In this document: positions 1-8,208 of the stretch, one piece after another
How positions within the stretch are numbered: position 1 is the stretch's first letter
How the letters are laid out: every line of letters begins with the position of its first letter
Origin: Pontibacter ruber
Lineage (GTDB): Bacteria; Bacteroidota; Bacteroidia; Cytophagales; Hymenobacteraceae
DNA: 64,000 nt
Direction of reading: 5' to 3'
Assembly: GCF_023630205.1 (NCBI RefSeq)
Contig: NZ_JALPRR010000002.1
Location: 1-64,000, forward strand
Made by a program: the position numbers and the translations under genes
The notes under the pieces: model-generated
Told to the model about the DNA's origin: nothing
The model's input: only the letters and a program-made list of their open reading frames with translations
Database searches by the model: none

Positions 1-254
1 AAGATATTTAAAATAAACTTTATCCATTTGTCACCTCTGACTATCTGTATCTCAATTACCTGTAACTCAGATTCAGGGGTTAATCTACATAGTTCATAGA
101 TGTAACCATGCAGACTGTCCCTGCCAAACCATGAAGTTGAAAATGGTGTTTTCTTAAAGCCTTTTTTCTCCAATAAAGGAATTCCTATTTCAAGAATAAT
201 TTGATTTCTAGCTTCGAGTAATTCCTTTGTTGTTGCTTTGTAAAAAAGACCCAT
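1..254 (-). CDS. partial hypothetical protein (3' end outside window)
   Basis: An open minus-strand frame enters at the left edge and runs without a stop to an ATG at 254 (84 codons visible). The product is mixed-charge and soluble, with a W-F-G-R-D-S-L-H-G-Y stretch and a short beta-like end (LQVIEIQIVRG, then KWIKFIL). The frame stays open upstream to a TTG at 362, so the true start may be 36 codons earlier; an in-frame TAG precedes that. The gene is AT-rich compared with the genes that follow. I do not recognise the family. Bases 363-475 between it and folK show nothing I can name. Confidence 0.5.
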   Translation of the reverse strand, partial: MGLFYKATTKELLEARNQIILEIGIPLLEKKGFKKTPFSTSWFGRDSLHGYIYELCRLTPESELQVIEIQIVRGDKWIKFILNI

Positions 255-475
255 TCGTTCTTCTATGTGCCAATTTGAGGCTTTATTTATTGAATTAGCG
301 CTAACTACTGCATAGCAGGAGTACCTTCTCCTACTATCTGCACTATAACTAGAAGCTTTCAACTTCTAAAAGTATGTGAATACTCAAAAGTCTAGCAAGC
401 TGAACGGAAGTGTATAGTGCAACTACAATATAAGTATTCAGATTCAGGGAAACAGGTATTTCCTAAACATGATAT

Positions 476-967
476 TTATACTTCCTCTTTAAACACCTTT
501 ACCTCCAACAGGTCAGGGCAGGCTTCCAGCAACTGAGCTATACTTCTGCCCAATACTGGATGTACCATATCAGGAGCCAGCTCGACAAGCGGCATCAGCG
601 TGAAGCGGCGCAAATGCAGTTGCGGGTGGGGGATGGTGAGGCGCTGGGTTTGCTGCACGAGGTTGTCGTAAAACAGGATATCAATGTCGATGACACGGGC
701 ACCCCAGTGCTCCTGACGCACACGCCCCAACTCGTGCTCGATCTGGTTTATACTCTGAAGCACCTGTTCGGGGGCGAGTTCTGTTTGTACTTCCAGCACC
801 TGGTTCAGGAAAGAAGGCTGGTCGGTTTTGCCCCAGGCGGCTGTTTCGTAAAGTCTGGAGTTGCGTAAAACAGTACCAACCTGTGCGGCTATACTTTCGC
901 GCGCCTGTTGTAAGTATAACGTACGGTTGCCGAGGTTGCCGCCCAGCAGCAGGTATAGTTTAGGCAT
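476..967 (-). CDS. folK: 2-amino-4-hydroxy-6-hydroxymethyldihydropteridine diphosphokinase
   Basis: FolK transfers pyrophosphate from ATP to 6-hydroxymethyl-7,8-dihydropterin in cytosolic folate synthesis. At 163 residues it has the usual length. Family landmarks visible are LGGNLGNR near residues 8-15, the magnesium-binding IDIDIL with Asp94 and Asp96 after WGAR, and HPQLHLRRF at 114-122 followed by LMPLVELAP. Its start overlaps the end of the upstream alpha/beta hydrolase by 8 bp, so the two are probably translated together. No other folate gene is in the window, which is common in this phylum. The assignment is firm from motif content. Confidence 0.93.
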   Translation of the reverse strand: MPKLYLLLGGNLGNRTLYLQQARESIAAQVGTVLRNSRLYETAAWGKTDQPSFLNQVLEVQTELAPEQVLQSINQIEHELGRVRQEHWGARVIDIDILFYDNLVQQTQRLTIPHPQLHLRRFTLMPLVELAPDMVHPVLGRSIAQLLEACPDLLEVKVFKEEV

Positions 968-1805
968 GTTTTCTAAAAAAGTCCACAGTAAGGTCAGCGG
1001 CTACTCGGGCAGCTTCGGGCAGTTCGTCGTGCTCGTACGGGTGCTTACCGCCAAACGAGTGATCGGTTTCGGGCAGGAGGTGTAGTTCGGCATCCGGTTT
1101 CCAGCTTTGCAGGTCATGTGCCATTTGGATGGGCAGCGTCTCGTCCTGCTCGCCATGAAGTATAAGCAGCGGCTGGCGCATTTTCCGGATCATCTGTTTT
1201 ATCTCCAGGCGGTCTCTGTTCTGGACAAAGTTCTCAAAGATCTGGTAATACAGCGGCATCTGTTGCCCGGTGCGGGCGTTCGGCACCCACTGCACTCCTG
1301 TCTGTTTCCACTGCTCCATTACCTCCTCGGGCCAGCGCTGGTCAAAATCGCTTACGGCTGCCCAGGTAGCCACGGCTTTTACACGATCGTCTTCAGCAGC
1401 TTTCAGTATAACCGATCCTCCGCCGCGGCTGTGCCCGATCAGGTAGATGCGGGTAAGGTCGAGCTCCTGCTGCTGCACAGGCCCCTGCGCATCGTGCACC
1501 AGGTCTATCAACGCTTTCAGGTCGTCGAGCTCCAGGCTGAAATTGTTTTGCCCGAAAGCCTCCATGTCGTGCACGTCGGAGTAATCTTCCAGGGTGGTGC
1601 CGTTGTAGGAGAAGTTGAATTTGATGAACACAAAGCCACGCTCGGCAAAGTAACGGGCCAGCAGGTTAAAGTGCCCCCAATCTTTAAAGCCTTTAAACCC
1701 GTGGGTATAGATAACGATAGGTTTCGCTTCGCCATCCTGCCTGTAAGTGGCATCGGCAGTGAAAGGGCGGCCGTGCTCGGGATAGACTACAAAATCAACT
1801 TTCAT
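960..1805 (-). CDS. alpha/beta hydrolase (dienelactone hydrolase/esterase-like)
   Basis: A 281-residue cytosolic serine hydrolase of the alpha/beta fold. The nucleophile elbow is GHSRGG with Ser126; the likely acid is Asp221 in LLILHGEQDETLP and the base His249 in ETDHSFGG, completing a normal triad. An oxyanion-hole HGF lies at 35-37. There is no signal peptide. It is the promoter-proximal gene of a two-gene unit with folK. Substrate cannot be read from the sequence; the HGEQDETLP and DHSFGG neighbourhoods are typical of carboxylesterase/acyl-peptide-hydrolase-like members. The gap upstream to 2087 holds short AT-rich repeats built on ACAATTTA. Confidence 0.85.
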   Translation of the reverse strand: MKVDFVVYPEHGRPFTADATYRQDGEAKPIVIYTHGFKGFKDWGHFNLLARYFAERGFVFIKFNFSYNGTTLEDYSDVHDMEAFGQNNFSLELDDLKALIDLVHDAQGPVQQQELDLTRIYLIGHSRGGGSVILKAAEDDRVKAVATWAAVSDFDQRWPEEVMEQWKQTGVQWVPNARTGQQMPLYYQIFENFVQNRDRLEIKQMIRKMRQPLLILHGEQDETLPIQMAHDLQSWKPDAELHLLPETDHSFGGKHPYEHDELPEAARVAADLTVDFFRKHA

Positions 1806-2087
1806 ACTTTTGAATTGTTTAATTGTTGATTGTTAAATGGTTACTTGCTTAATGTGCTTTGCCTGGTTAACCACTGCCAACGTTATTTCCGGTTGTTTAA
1901 TTCTTCAACGAGGTAAGGAGCTCAACCTGGAAGCGTATGCTGTCGGATCAACTACGTATAGTTAGCGATCTGACAATTTAGAAATTGTGCAATTTAACAA
2001 TTCAGGAGGCAGCAATATAACAATTTAGCCATTATACGCGAACGCCCGGTAACAGGCAGCAAATAAACACCGTTTTGCCACTACACG

Positions 2088-2119
2088 TTTGGAAACCACT
2101 CCGGAGCGTAGTAATATTG
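2088..2119 (+). promoter_or_regulatory. Bacteroidota-type promoter for the polyprenyl synthase gene
   Basis: TTTG at 2088-2091, 20 bp spacer, then TAATATTG at 2112-2119, one mismatch from TAnnTTTG. The ATG at 2132 is only 12 bp further on, so the leader would be very short. Confidence 0.45.
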
Positions 2120-2131
2120 CGAACTTAACAC

Positions 2132-3109
2132 ATGAGCATCAGCCTAACGCAAATACAAGCGCCTATCGCGCAGGAAATGGAGCTGTTCGAGAAGAAGTTC
2201 AGGGCTTCCATGAAGTCCAAGGTGCTGCTTCTGGATAAGATCATGAGCTACATCGTAAAGCGCAAAGGCAAACAGATGCGCCCGATGTTCGTGTTCTTCA
2301 CGGCCAACCTTTTTGGCAAAGGCATCGGCGAGGCCACGTACCGCGGCGCTGCCCTGATCGAGCTGCTGCACACGGCCACCCTCGTGCACGACGACGTAGT
2401 GGACGATGCCAATTACCGTCGTGGTTTCTTCTCTGTTAACGCCCTCTGGAAAAACAAAATAGCTGTACTTGTCGGCGATTACCTGCTCTCGAAAGGGTTG
2501 CTGCTGAGCCTGCACAACGACGATTACGACCTGTTAAAGATCGTGTCGAATGCCGTGCGTGAGATGAGCGAAGGGGAGTTGCTGCAGATCGAAAAAGCCC
2601 GTCGTCTCGACATTACCGAGGAAGTATACTTTGACATCATCCGCCAGAAAACTGCTTCGCTGATCGCATCCTGTTGCGCAGTGGGTGCGGCCTCGGCAGG
2701 CGCCTCTAAAGAAGACATTGAAAAGGCTCGCCTGTTCGGTGAGAAGGTGGGTATTGCCTTCCAGATAAAAGATGACCTGTTCGATTACGGTACGGCCGAA
2801 ATCGGCAAACCTGTCGGCATTGACATTAAGGAAAAGAAAATGACCCTGCCGCTGATCCATGCGCTGAAGCAGGCCGACTGGCTAACCAAACGCCGCGTGA
2901 TCTACAACGTGAAGAACAACAACGGCGATAACAAGCGTGTGCAGGAAGTGATCAGTTTCGTGAAAAACTCAGGTGGCATCGAGCACACCGTTAAGGTGAT
3001 GAACAAGTACCACGCAGAGGCCCTGGAAATCCTTCATACTTTCCCGCCATCACCATCCCGCACCTCGCTGGAGCAGCTGATCGCTTATACCATCGAGCGG
3101 GAAAAATAG
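2132..3109 (+). CDS. trans-polyprenyl diphosphate synthase (menaquinone side chain)
   Basis: A 325-residue all-trans long-chain prenyl diphosphate synthase that condenses isopentenyl diphosphate onto allylic primers. The first aspartate-rich motif is DDVVDD at 87-92 and the second is DDLFD at 214-218 (QIKDDLFDYG), both binding the Mg-diphosphate. GKPVGIDIKEKKMTLPLI follows, as in octaprenyl/heptaprenyl synthases of the IspB/HepT type. In Bacteroidota such an enzyme normally makes the menaquinone tail; the product length is inference. It is monocistronic, with repeats on both sides. Confidence 0.92.
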   Translation: MSISLTQIQAPIAQEMELFEKKFRASMKSKVLLLDKIMSYIVKRKGKQMRPMFVFFTANLFGKGIGEATYRGAALIELLHTATLVHDDVVDDANYRRGFFSVNALWKNKIAVLVGDYLLSKGLLLSLHNDDYDLLKIVSNAVREMSEGELLQIEKARRLDITEEVYFDIIRQKTASLIASCCAVGAASAGASKEDIEKARLFGEKVGIAFQIKDDLFDYGTAEIGKPVGIDIKEKKMTLPLIHALKQADWLTKRRVIYNVKNNNGDNKRVQEVISFVKNSGGIEHTVKVMNKYHAEALEILHTFPPSPSRTSLEQLIAYTIEREK

Positions 3110-3112
3110 AAG

Positions 3113-3340
3113 TTCGTTGATCGTTTTTCGTTTATCGTTTTTCGTGATTCGCTTTTTATAGCGTAAGCATTTACTTGTACCATGATGGTTTTTGTATGGG
3201 CAGGTCGTGACCTGTCCGTGCGACTTGCGTGAACCATAATGTAAAGCCGCTGGAGAAGTATAAATCCTGTTCATCCTCTCATCCTAAAAATCCTGATTCT
3301 GACAAACAAGACGCTCGCAGGACCTTCGGACGCTGTGAGG
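3113..3340. repeat. intergenic repeat modules
   Basis: The 335-bp gap after the prenyl synthase holds direct CGTTTTTCG/CGTTTATCG repeats (3113-3150), a hairpin at 3198-3217 (CAGGTC/GACCTG core), a block of ATCCT-rich repeats (3256-3296) and a second hairpin with a CTCGCAGGACC core (about 3312-3340). The same modules recur near 31.38, 56.22, 59.65 and 63.3 kb in this window. No gene is seen here. Confidence 0.7.
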
Positions 3341-3444
3341 TCATCGCACCAACCTTATACTTCTGTAAATCTCAACCGGAATTTTGTAACAGGTAGTATA
3401 GGTACCATAGGTAGCTTTGTTCGCGCAAAATAACCTATGAAAAA

Positions 3445-4071
3445 ATGAGCCTGAACACCAACGCCTGGAACCGCCTGCGGTATACGTTGTACCTGCCCGT
3501 CTATGATCTCGTAGCTGACCGTATCTTCCGGAAGTATAGAAAGCGGTCGGTAGAGTTATTAGCTGCCAAGCCGGATAATGCCATACTTATACTTGGCGCC
3601 GGCACCGGCCTCGATTTACCGTACCTGCAAGGCTATACCAACCTCACTGCCATCGACATTACACCGGGTATGATCAGCAAGCTGAAGAAACGTGCCAACG
3701 AGTTAAATATACCGGTGCAGGCGCAGGTGATGAACGGGCAGGAGCTCGATTTTCCGGATGCGGCGTTTGATGCGGTTATACTTCATCTTATACTTGCCGT
3801 GATACCCGATCCGATGGTCTGTATCAAAGAAGTGGAGCGTGTACTGAAGCCGGGAGGCACAGTAATGGTTTTCGATAAATTTTTGTCGGAAGGGCATCGG
3901 CCTTCCATACTTCGACGGCTGCTTAACCAGGTAGCCGGCACCCTGTTTTCTGATATCAACCGCAGCATCGGCGCAATAGTCAGTCATACTTCGCTGCAAA
4001 TGGAGCTAAACGAGCCGGCAGCCTTAAGAGGAACTTTCAGAATTGTTAGATTGAGGAAGCCGAAGCTATAA
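3445..4071 (+). CDS. class I SAM-dependent methyltransferase
   Basis: A 208-residue Rossmann-fold methyltransferase of the UbiE/PmtA-like group. Motif I is ILILGAGTGLDL at 47-58, the ribose-binding acidic residue is Asp71 in TAIDITPGM, and a DAVILHLILAVIPDP motif IV followed by EVERVLKPGG is clear. The C-terminus is short and hydrophobic, resembling bacterial phosphatidylethanolamine N-methyltransferase-like proteins, but the substrate is not decidable. A TAGCTTTG -7-like box lies at 3412-3419, about 25 bp before the ATG. Several Ile-Leu pairs use ATA-CTT codons that form the over-represented heptamer. Confidence 0.82.
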   Translation: MSLNTNAWNRLRYTLYLPVYDLVADRIFRKYRKRSVELLAAKPDNAILILGAGTGLDLPYLQGYTNLTAIDITPGMISKLKKRANELNIPVQAQVMNGQELDFPDAAFDAVILHLILAVIPDPMVCIKEVERVLKPGGTVMVFDKFLSEGHRPSILRRLLNQVAGTLFSDINRSIGAIVSHTSLQMELNEPAALRGTFRIVRLRKPKL

Positions 4072-4078
4072 ATATATC

Positions 4079-4186
4079 ATGGCGCGAGCGTCCTCGCTCG
4101 TGACTAACTATAGTTGGGCCTCTGGCCCAGTTGAGTTACAAACTCAACCTCATTGTAAGGCACGAGTTACAAACTCGCGCCAGCAT
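4079..4186. repeat. chain of four small hairpins
   Basis: Four successive hairpins: GCGAG/CTCGC, GGGC/GGCCC, GTTGAGT/ACTCAAC and CGAGT/ACTCG, each with a 4-6 nt loop. Related chains with different but still complementary arms occur at 31158-31215 and 56485-56545. Probably a structured mobile or RNA-level element; function unknown. Confidence 0.65.
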
Positions 4187-4275
4187 ACTCTCTGTTCGTT
4201 TTTCGTCTATCGATACTATAGTTTAAAGCACAGAGGAAGTAGCTTGATTTAATTTTCAGAGCAGTATAAATAAAC

Positions 4276-4306
4276 AAAGGCCGCTACTTCTGCAGTAGCG
4301 GCCTTT
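4276..4306. terminator. bidirectional terminator
   Basis: Arms 4276-4287 and 4295-4306 (core GGCCGCTAC/GTAGCGGCC) with flanking A and T, placed between convergent methyltransferase and TlpA-like genes. Confidence 0.8.
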
Positions 4307-4351
4307 GCCATAGTTGCCGACCAAACAATCAGCAATTAACAAGCAACAATG

Positions 4352-5617
4352 TTACTTTTCAGCCAGCAACTGATCCATGGTCTTGTTGAAATCAGCTACC
4401 CATTCTTCGTAGTACTTGCCGGTACCCGGGCCGGAGAAGCCGGTGTGTATCTTGCGTACTTTGCCTTGCCTGTCGATAAAGATCGTGGTCGGGAAAGACA
4501 TCACGTGGTTTAGGGCCGGAAGTGCTTTGGCAGCGGCTTCTTTGTCGGAGGTGCCGGCAACCAGCAGGTCGTAATCCACATCCAGGCGCTCCTGCATTTT
4601 CTTCAGGCGGTCGGCTGCTTTTTCAAACTCCGGGCTACGCTCAAAACCAAGCCCGATGATCTCCAGTCCGCGGTCTTTGTTTTTCTGGTAATAAGGCGCC
4701 AGGAACTTGGTCTCGTCCATACAGTTCGGGCACCAGGAACCGAGCAACTGTACCAGTACTACCTTGCCTTTATACTTCGGATCTGCCAGCGACACCTGCT
4801 TGCCTTCCAGGTTCGGGAATGTGAACTCCAGCGATTCGTAACCCTCTTTCAGGTAGGTGAGGGTGTCGGCGCTGGCCAGTTGGGCGTTCTCGTTGCGCTT
4901 GGCCGTCCAGCTTTCATAACCCACCATACCGGAGTAGAAGTCGCCTTTCAGGGTGTTCTCATCAGTAGGCGTGGCGGTGAACAGGTAGGCATGGTTGCCA
5001 TCGAAGGTGGACAGGTTCAGTTCCTTACCATCCACTTGCCCCTCCAGGTAGCGGTAGTCGCCAGTTTCGGTCAGGAAGGTGCCGGTCAGGTAGTTGTCTT
5101 TCTGCTGGAACACGCCAACAGCCTTGTAGCTGTTGCCTTCTTTTGGTGTGAACACCACTTCCCACTTGCCATCGTAGTTAAAATCTGCAGGAGCCGGGTT
5201 CTCCTTAAAGCGGTTCTTCTTGCCATGTTCCGCTGTGAACGGTACAGAGTATGGAGTTGCCAGGTCGTTGCGTACAAAGCGGCCATTCATCTTATCGCCA
5301 TCCACTTTGGCAATCAGGTCGGCATCGAAAATGTGCAGCCTGATCTTCAGGGAATCATTTTCCTGCTTGATATCATCCACCAGAATGCGCTCTTCGCCGT
5401 TGATGAGGTAGAGTACCGTTTTGCCATTCTCCTCTTTTGCCTCCATTACGAATGGGATTTCCTTGCCTTGCTGCGATTGCAGGCCTACGCGCCAGAAGCC
5501 GGGCTTCAGCGACTGCTCGCCGGATGTTGAAGAAGTACAGGAAGTTGTCATAAATGTAGCAGACAGGGTTAAAAACAAAATGAGCCTTGTCAGGGTATTA
5601 GAAATAATGTGTTTCAT
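4352..5617 (-). CDS. TlpA-family thioredoxin-like lipoprotein
   Basis: A 421-residue lipoprotein. The start is placed at the ATG at 5617 because it begins directly before a signal sequence with a TTSC lipobox (Cys27); an earlier in-frame ATG only adds five residues. The middle is beta-rich and repeats a glycine-containing pattern typical of the N-terminal domain of Bacteroidota TlpA-like proteins. The C-terminal 150 residues are an AhpC/TSA-thioredoxin domain with the redox motif WCPNC at 295-299 and a cis-proline segment (SFPTTIFIDRQGKV). It likely reduces or exchanges disulfides at the periplasmic face of a membrane, as ResA/TlpA do. Monocistronic. Confidence 0.85.
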   Translation of the reverse strand: MKHIISNTLTRLILFLTLSATFMTTSCTSSTSGEQSLKPGFWRVGLQSQQGKEIPFVMEAKEENGKTVLYLINGEERILVDDIKQENDSLKIRLHIFDADLIAKVDGDKMNGRFVRNDLATPYSVPFTAEHGKKNRFKENPAPADFNYDGKWEVVFTPKEGNSYKAVGVFQQKDNYLTGTFLTETGDYRYLEGQVDGKELNLSTFDGNHAYLFTATPTDENTLKGDFYSGMVGYESWTAKRNENAQLASADTLTYLKEGYESLEFTFPNLEGKQVSLADPKYKGKVVLVQLLGSWCPNCMDETKFLAPYYQKNKDRGLEIIGLGFERSPEFEKAADRLKKMQERLDVDYDLLVAGTSDKEAAAKALPALNHVMSFPTTIFIDRQGKVRKIHTGFSGPGTGKYYEEWVADFNKTMDQLLAEK

Positions 5618-5735
5618 GTGGCAAAAATACATGATATTACGTCAAAAGCCACACTCGATTAGAACAGCATTGGCAGGCGGTAACTTACTGTTATATTCAT
5701 TACGGCTAATGTTGTTCAAAAACAAGCTTATTTCG

Positions 5736-5743
5736 TACATTTG
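5736..5743 (+). promoter_or_regulatory. -7 element of aconitase promoter
   Basis: TACATTTG matches TAnnTTTG about 45 bp before the start codon; a TTG-containing -33 candidate lies near 5712-5715. Confidence 0.5.
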
Positions 5744-5788
5744 TAAACTTCATAATAGAAGCATTAAAAACATAACAATAGCAAAACT

Positions 5789-8059
5789 ATGGCATTTGAT
5801 TTAGAAATGATCAAGGCAGTTTATGCCGGTATGGCCGAGCGTATTGCTGCTGCCCGAAATGCAGTAGGCAGACCGCTTACCCAGACAGAAAAGATCCTGT
5901 ATTCGCACCTGTACGATGGTGCTGCAAAGCAGGGTTTTGAGCGTGGCAAGTCTTACGTAGACTTTGCTCCGGACAGGGTGGCTATGCAGGATGCAACGGC
6001 ACAGATGGCCTTGCTTCAGTTCATGCAGGCTGGTAAAGCACAGGCAGCGGTACCTTCAACCGTACACTGCGACCACCTGATACAGGCACGCGTTGGCGCT
6101 GACGAGGACTTAAGAGACGCTTACAGCGAGAACAAGGAAGTATACGATTTCCTTGCTTCTGTTTCAAATAAGTATGGCATCGGCTTCTGGAAGCCAGGTG
6201 CTGGTATCATCCACCAGGTAGTCTTGGAAAACTATGCTTTCCCGGGCGGTATGATGATCGGTACAGACTCGCACACACCTAACGCAGGTGGTCTGGGTAT
6301 GATCGCGATCGGCGTGGGTGGTGCTGACGCCGTGGACGTGATGGCTGGTATGCCTTGGGAGCTGAAGTTCCCGAAAGTGATTGGCGTGAAGCTGACAGGC
6401 CGTCTGAACGGCTGGACTTCTCCGAAAGATGTTATCCTGAAAGTTGCCGGTATCCTGACCGTAAAAGGTGGTACAGGTGCTATCGTAGAGTATTTTGGCG
6501 AGGGTGCCAACAGCCTGTCTTGTACAGGTAAAGCTACCATCTGTAACATGGGTGCCGAGATCGGCGCGACTACTTCTGTGTTCGCTTACGACCAGAAGAT
6601 GAAAGAGTATCTGAATATTACAGGCCGTGAGGAAATCGCTGAACTGGCTGATCAGGTGGCAGAGCACCTGCGTGCAGACGACGAAGTATACATGGATCCG
6701 GCTGCGTTCTACGATCAGCTGATCGAGATTGACCTTACTACACTGGAGCCACACGTAAACGGACCGTTCACGCCGGATGCGGCATGGCCAATTTCTCAGT
6801 TTGCTGCAGTGGTAAGAGAGCACAACTGGCCGGCTAAACTGGAAGTAGGTCTGATCGGATCGTGCACCAACTCTTCTTACGAAGACATCACACGTGCTGC
6901 TTCTATTGCAGAGCAGGCCGTTACGAAAAAGCTGGTAGCTCAGGCTGAATTTACCATTACGCCAGGTTCTGAGCTGGTACGTTACACAACTGCCCGCGAC
7001 GGCTTGTTGGATACATTCGCTCAGATGGGCGGTGTGGTGCTGGCAAACGCCTGCGGTCCGTGCATCGGCCAGTGGGCCCGTCATACCGACGATCCAACTC
7101 GTAAGAACTCTATCATCACGTCGTTCAACCGTAACTTTGCCAAGCGTAACGACGGCAACCCGAACACACACGCGTTCGTGGCTTCGCCAGAAATCGTAAC
7201 TGCTTTCGCAATTGCCGGCGACCTTACGTTCAACCCGCTTACGGATACCCTGACCAACGAAGAAGGCCAGGCTGTAAAACTGGATGAGCCGGTAGGTGTG
7301 GAGCTTCCGCCAAGAGGCTTTGCCGTGGAAGATGCTGGTTATGTAGCGCCTGCCGAAGATGGCAGCAGCGTACAGGTTGTGGTTGATCCGCAGTCTGACC
7401 GTCTGCAGTTGCTGGAAGGCTTTAAGCCATGGGAAGGCACTGACCTGAAAGGTCTGAAGTTGCTGATCAAAGCACAGGGTAAGTGTACTACTGACCACAT
7501 CTCGATGGCTGGTCCGTGGTTGAAGTACCGTGGTCACCTGGACAACATTTCCAACAACATGCTGATCGGTGCGATCAACGCGTTTAACGGAGAGGCTAAC
7601 AACGTGTACAACGACATGACCCGTGGTTATGACACCGTACCAGCAACAGCCCGTACCTACAAAGCTGCCGGCATCGGTACTGTAGTTGTAGGCGACGAGA
7701 ACTATGGCGAAGGCTCTTCCCGTGAGCACGCTGCCATGGAGCCACGTCACCTGGGTGTTCGTGCCGTACTGGTGAAGTCTTTTGCGCGTATCCACGAAAC
7801 CAACCTGAAGAAGCAGGGTATGCTGGCGCTTACGTTTGCCAACAAAGCTGATTATGACCTGATCGAGGAGAAAGATTCGATCGATATCCTTGGTCTGGAA
7901 AGCTTCGCTCCTGGTCAGCCACTGAAGGTTGTGTTAACGCACAAAGACGGTTCGCAGGATGTGATCGAGGTAAACCATACCTACAACGAAGGTCAGATCG
8001 AGTGGTTCAAAGCTGGTTCAGCACTGAACCTGATCCGTTTGCAACAGAAGACAGCTTAA
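5789..8059 (+). CDS. acn: aconitate hydratase
   Basis: A 756-residue aconitase of the mitochondrial type, interconverting citrate and isocitrate in the TCA cycle. The 4Fe-4S ligands are Cys359 ([10 protein letters not shown]) and Cys422/Cys425 (ACGPCIGQW). Substrate-site motifs such as [11 protein letters not shown] near 158-167 and the C-terminal swivel-domain [14 protein letters not shown] are intact. Codon use is strongly biased, consistent with high expression. It is monocistronic with its own promoter and a strong terminator. Long antisense frames over this gene are codon-bias shadows. Confidence 0.95.
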   Translation: MAFDLEMIKAVYAGMAERIAAARNAVGRPLTQTEKILYSHLYDGAAKQGFERGKSYVDFAPDRVAMQDATAQMALLQFMQAGKAQAAVPSTVHCDHLIQARVGADEDLRDAYSENKEVYDFLASVSNKYGIGFWKPGAGIIHQVVLENYAFPGGMMIGTDSHTPNAGGLGMIAIGVGGADAVDVMAGMPWELKFPKVIGVKLTGRLNGWTSPKDVILKVAGILTVKGGTGAIVEYFGEGANSLSCTGKATICNMGAEIGATTSVFAYDQKMKEYLNITGREEIAELADQVAEHLRADDEVYMDPAAFYDQLIEIDLTTLEPHVNGPFTPDAAWPISQFAAVVREHNWPAKLEVGLIGSCTNSSYEDITRAASIAEQAVTKKLVAQAEFTITPGSELVRYTTARDGLLDTFAQMGGVVLANACGPCIGQWARHTDDPTRKNSIITSFNRNFAKRNDGNPNTHAFVASPEIVTAFAIAGDLTFNPLTDTLTNEEGQAVKLDEPVGVELPPRGFAVEDAGYVAPAEDGSSVQVVVDPQSDRLQLLEGFKPWEGTDLKGLKLLIKAQGKCTTDHISMAGPWLKYRGHLDNISNNMLIGAINAFNGEANNVYNDMTRGYDTVPATARTYKAAGIGTVVVGDENYGEGSSREHAAMEPRHLGVRAVLVKSFARIHETNLKKQGMLALTFANKADYDLIEEKDSIDILGLESFAPGQPLKVVLTHKDGSQDVIEVNHTYNEGQIEWFKAGSALNLIRLQQKTA

Positions 8060-8082
8060 GCATAAGCTGATCCTATTCTAAT

Positions 8083-8125
8083 AAAAAGAGAGGGCTCCGC
8101 AGAATCTGCGGAGCCCTCTCTTTTT
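8083..8125 (+). terminator. strong intrinsic terminator after aconitase
   Basis: Perfect 20-bp stem (8083-8102 and 8106-8125) with a 3-nt loop and A/T ends, so it may work in both directions and also end the convergent peptidase transcript. Confidence 0.9.
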
Positions 8126-8208
8126 ATGTTTATACTTTCAGGAAAGTATAGATCCACCTCGTGCAAAGTATAACCTGCTGTTTATACTTTGCTCTGGGTT
8201 GATGAGCC

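Noticed and set aside
6164..7795. Long (543-codon) antisense frame over aconitase
   Set aside because: The aconitase on the plus strand has full family motifs and strong codon bias. The antisense product has a low-complexity, Arg/Thr/Val/Cys-heavy look and no motif; it is a codon-bias shadow.
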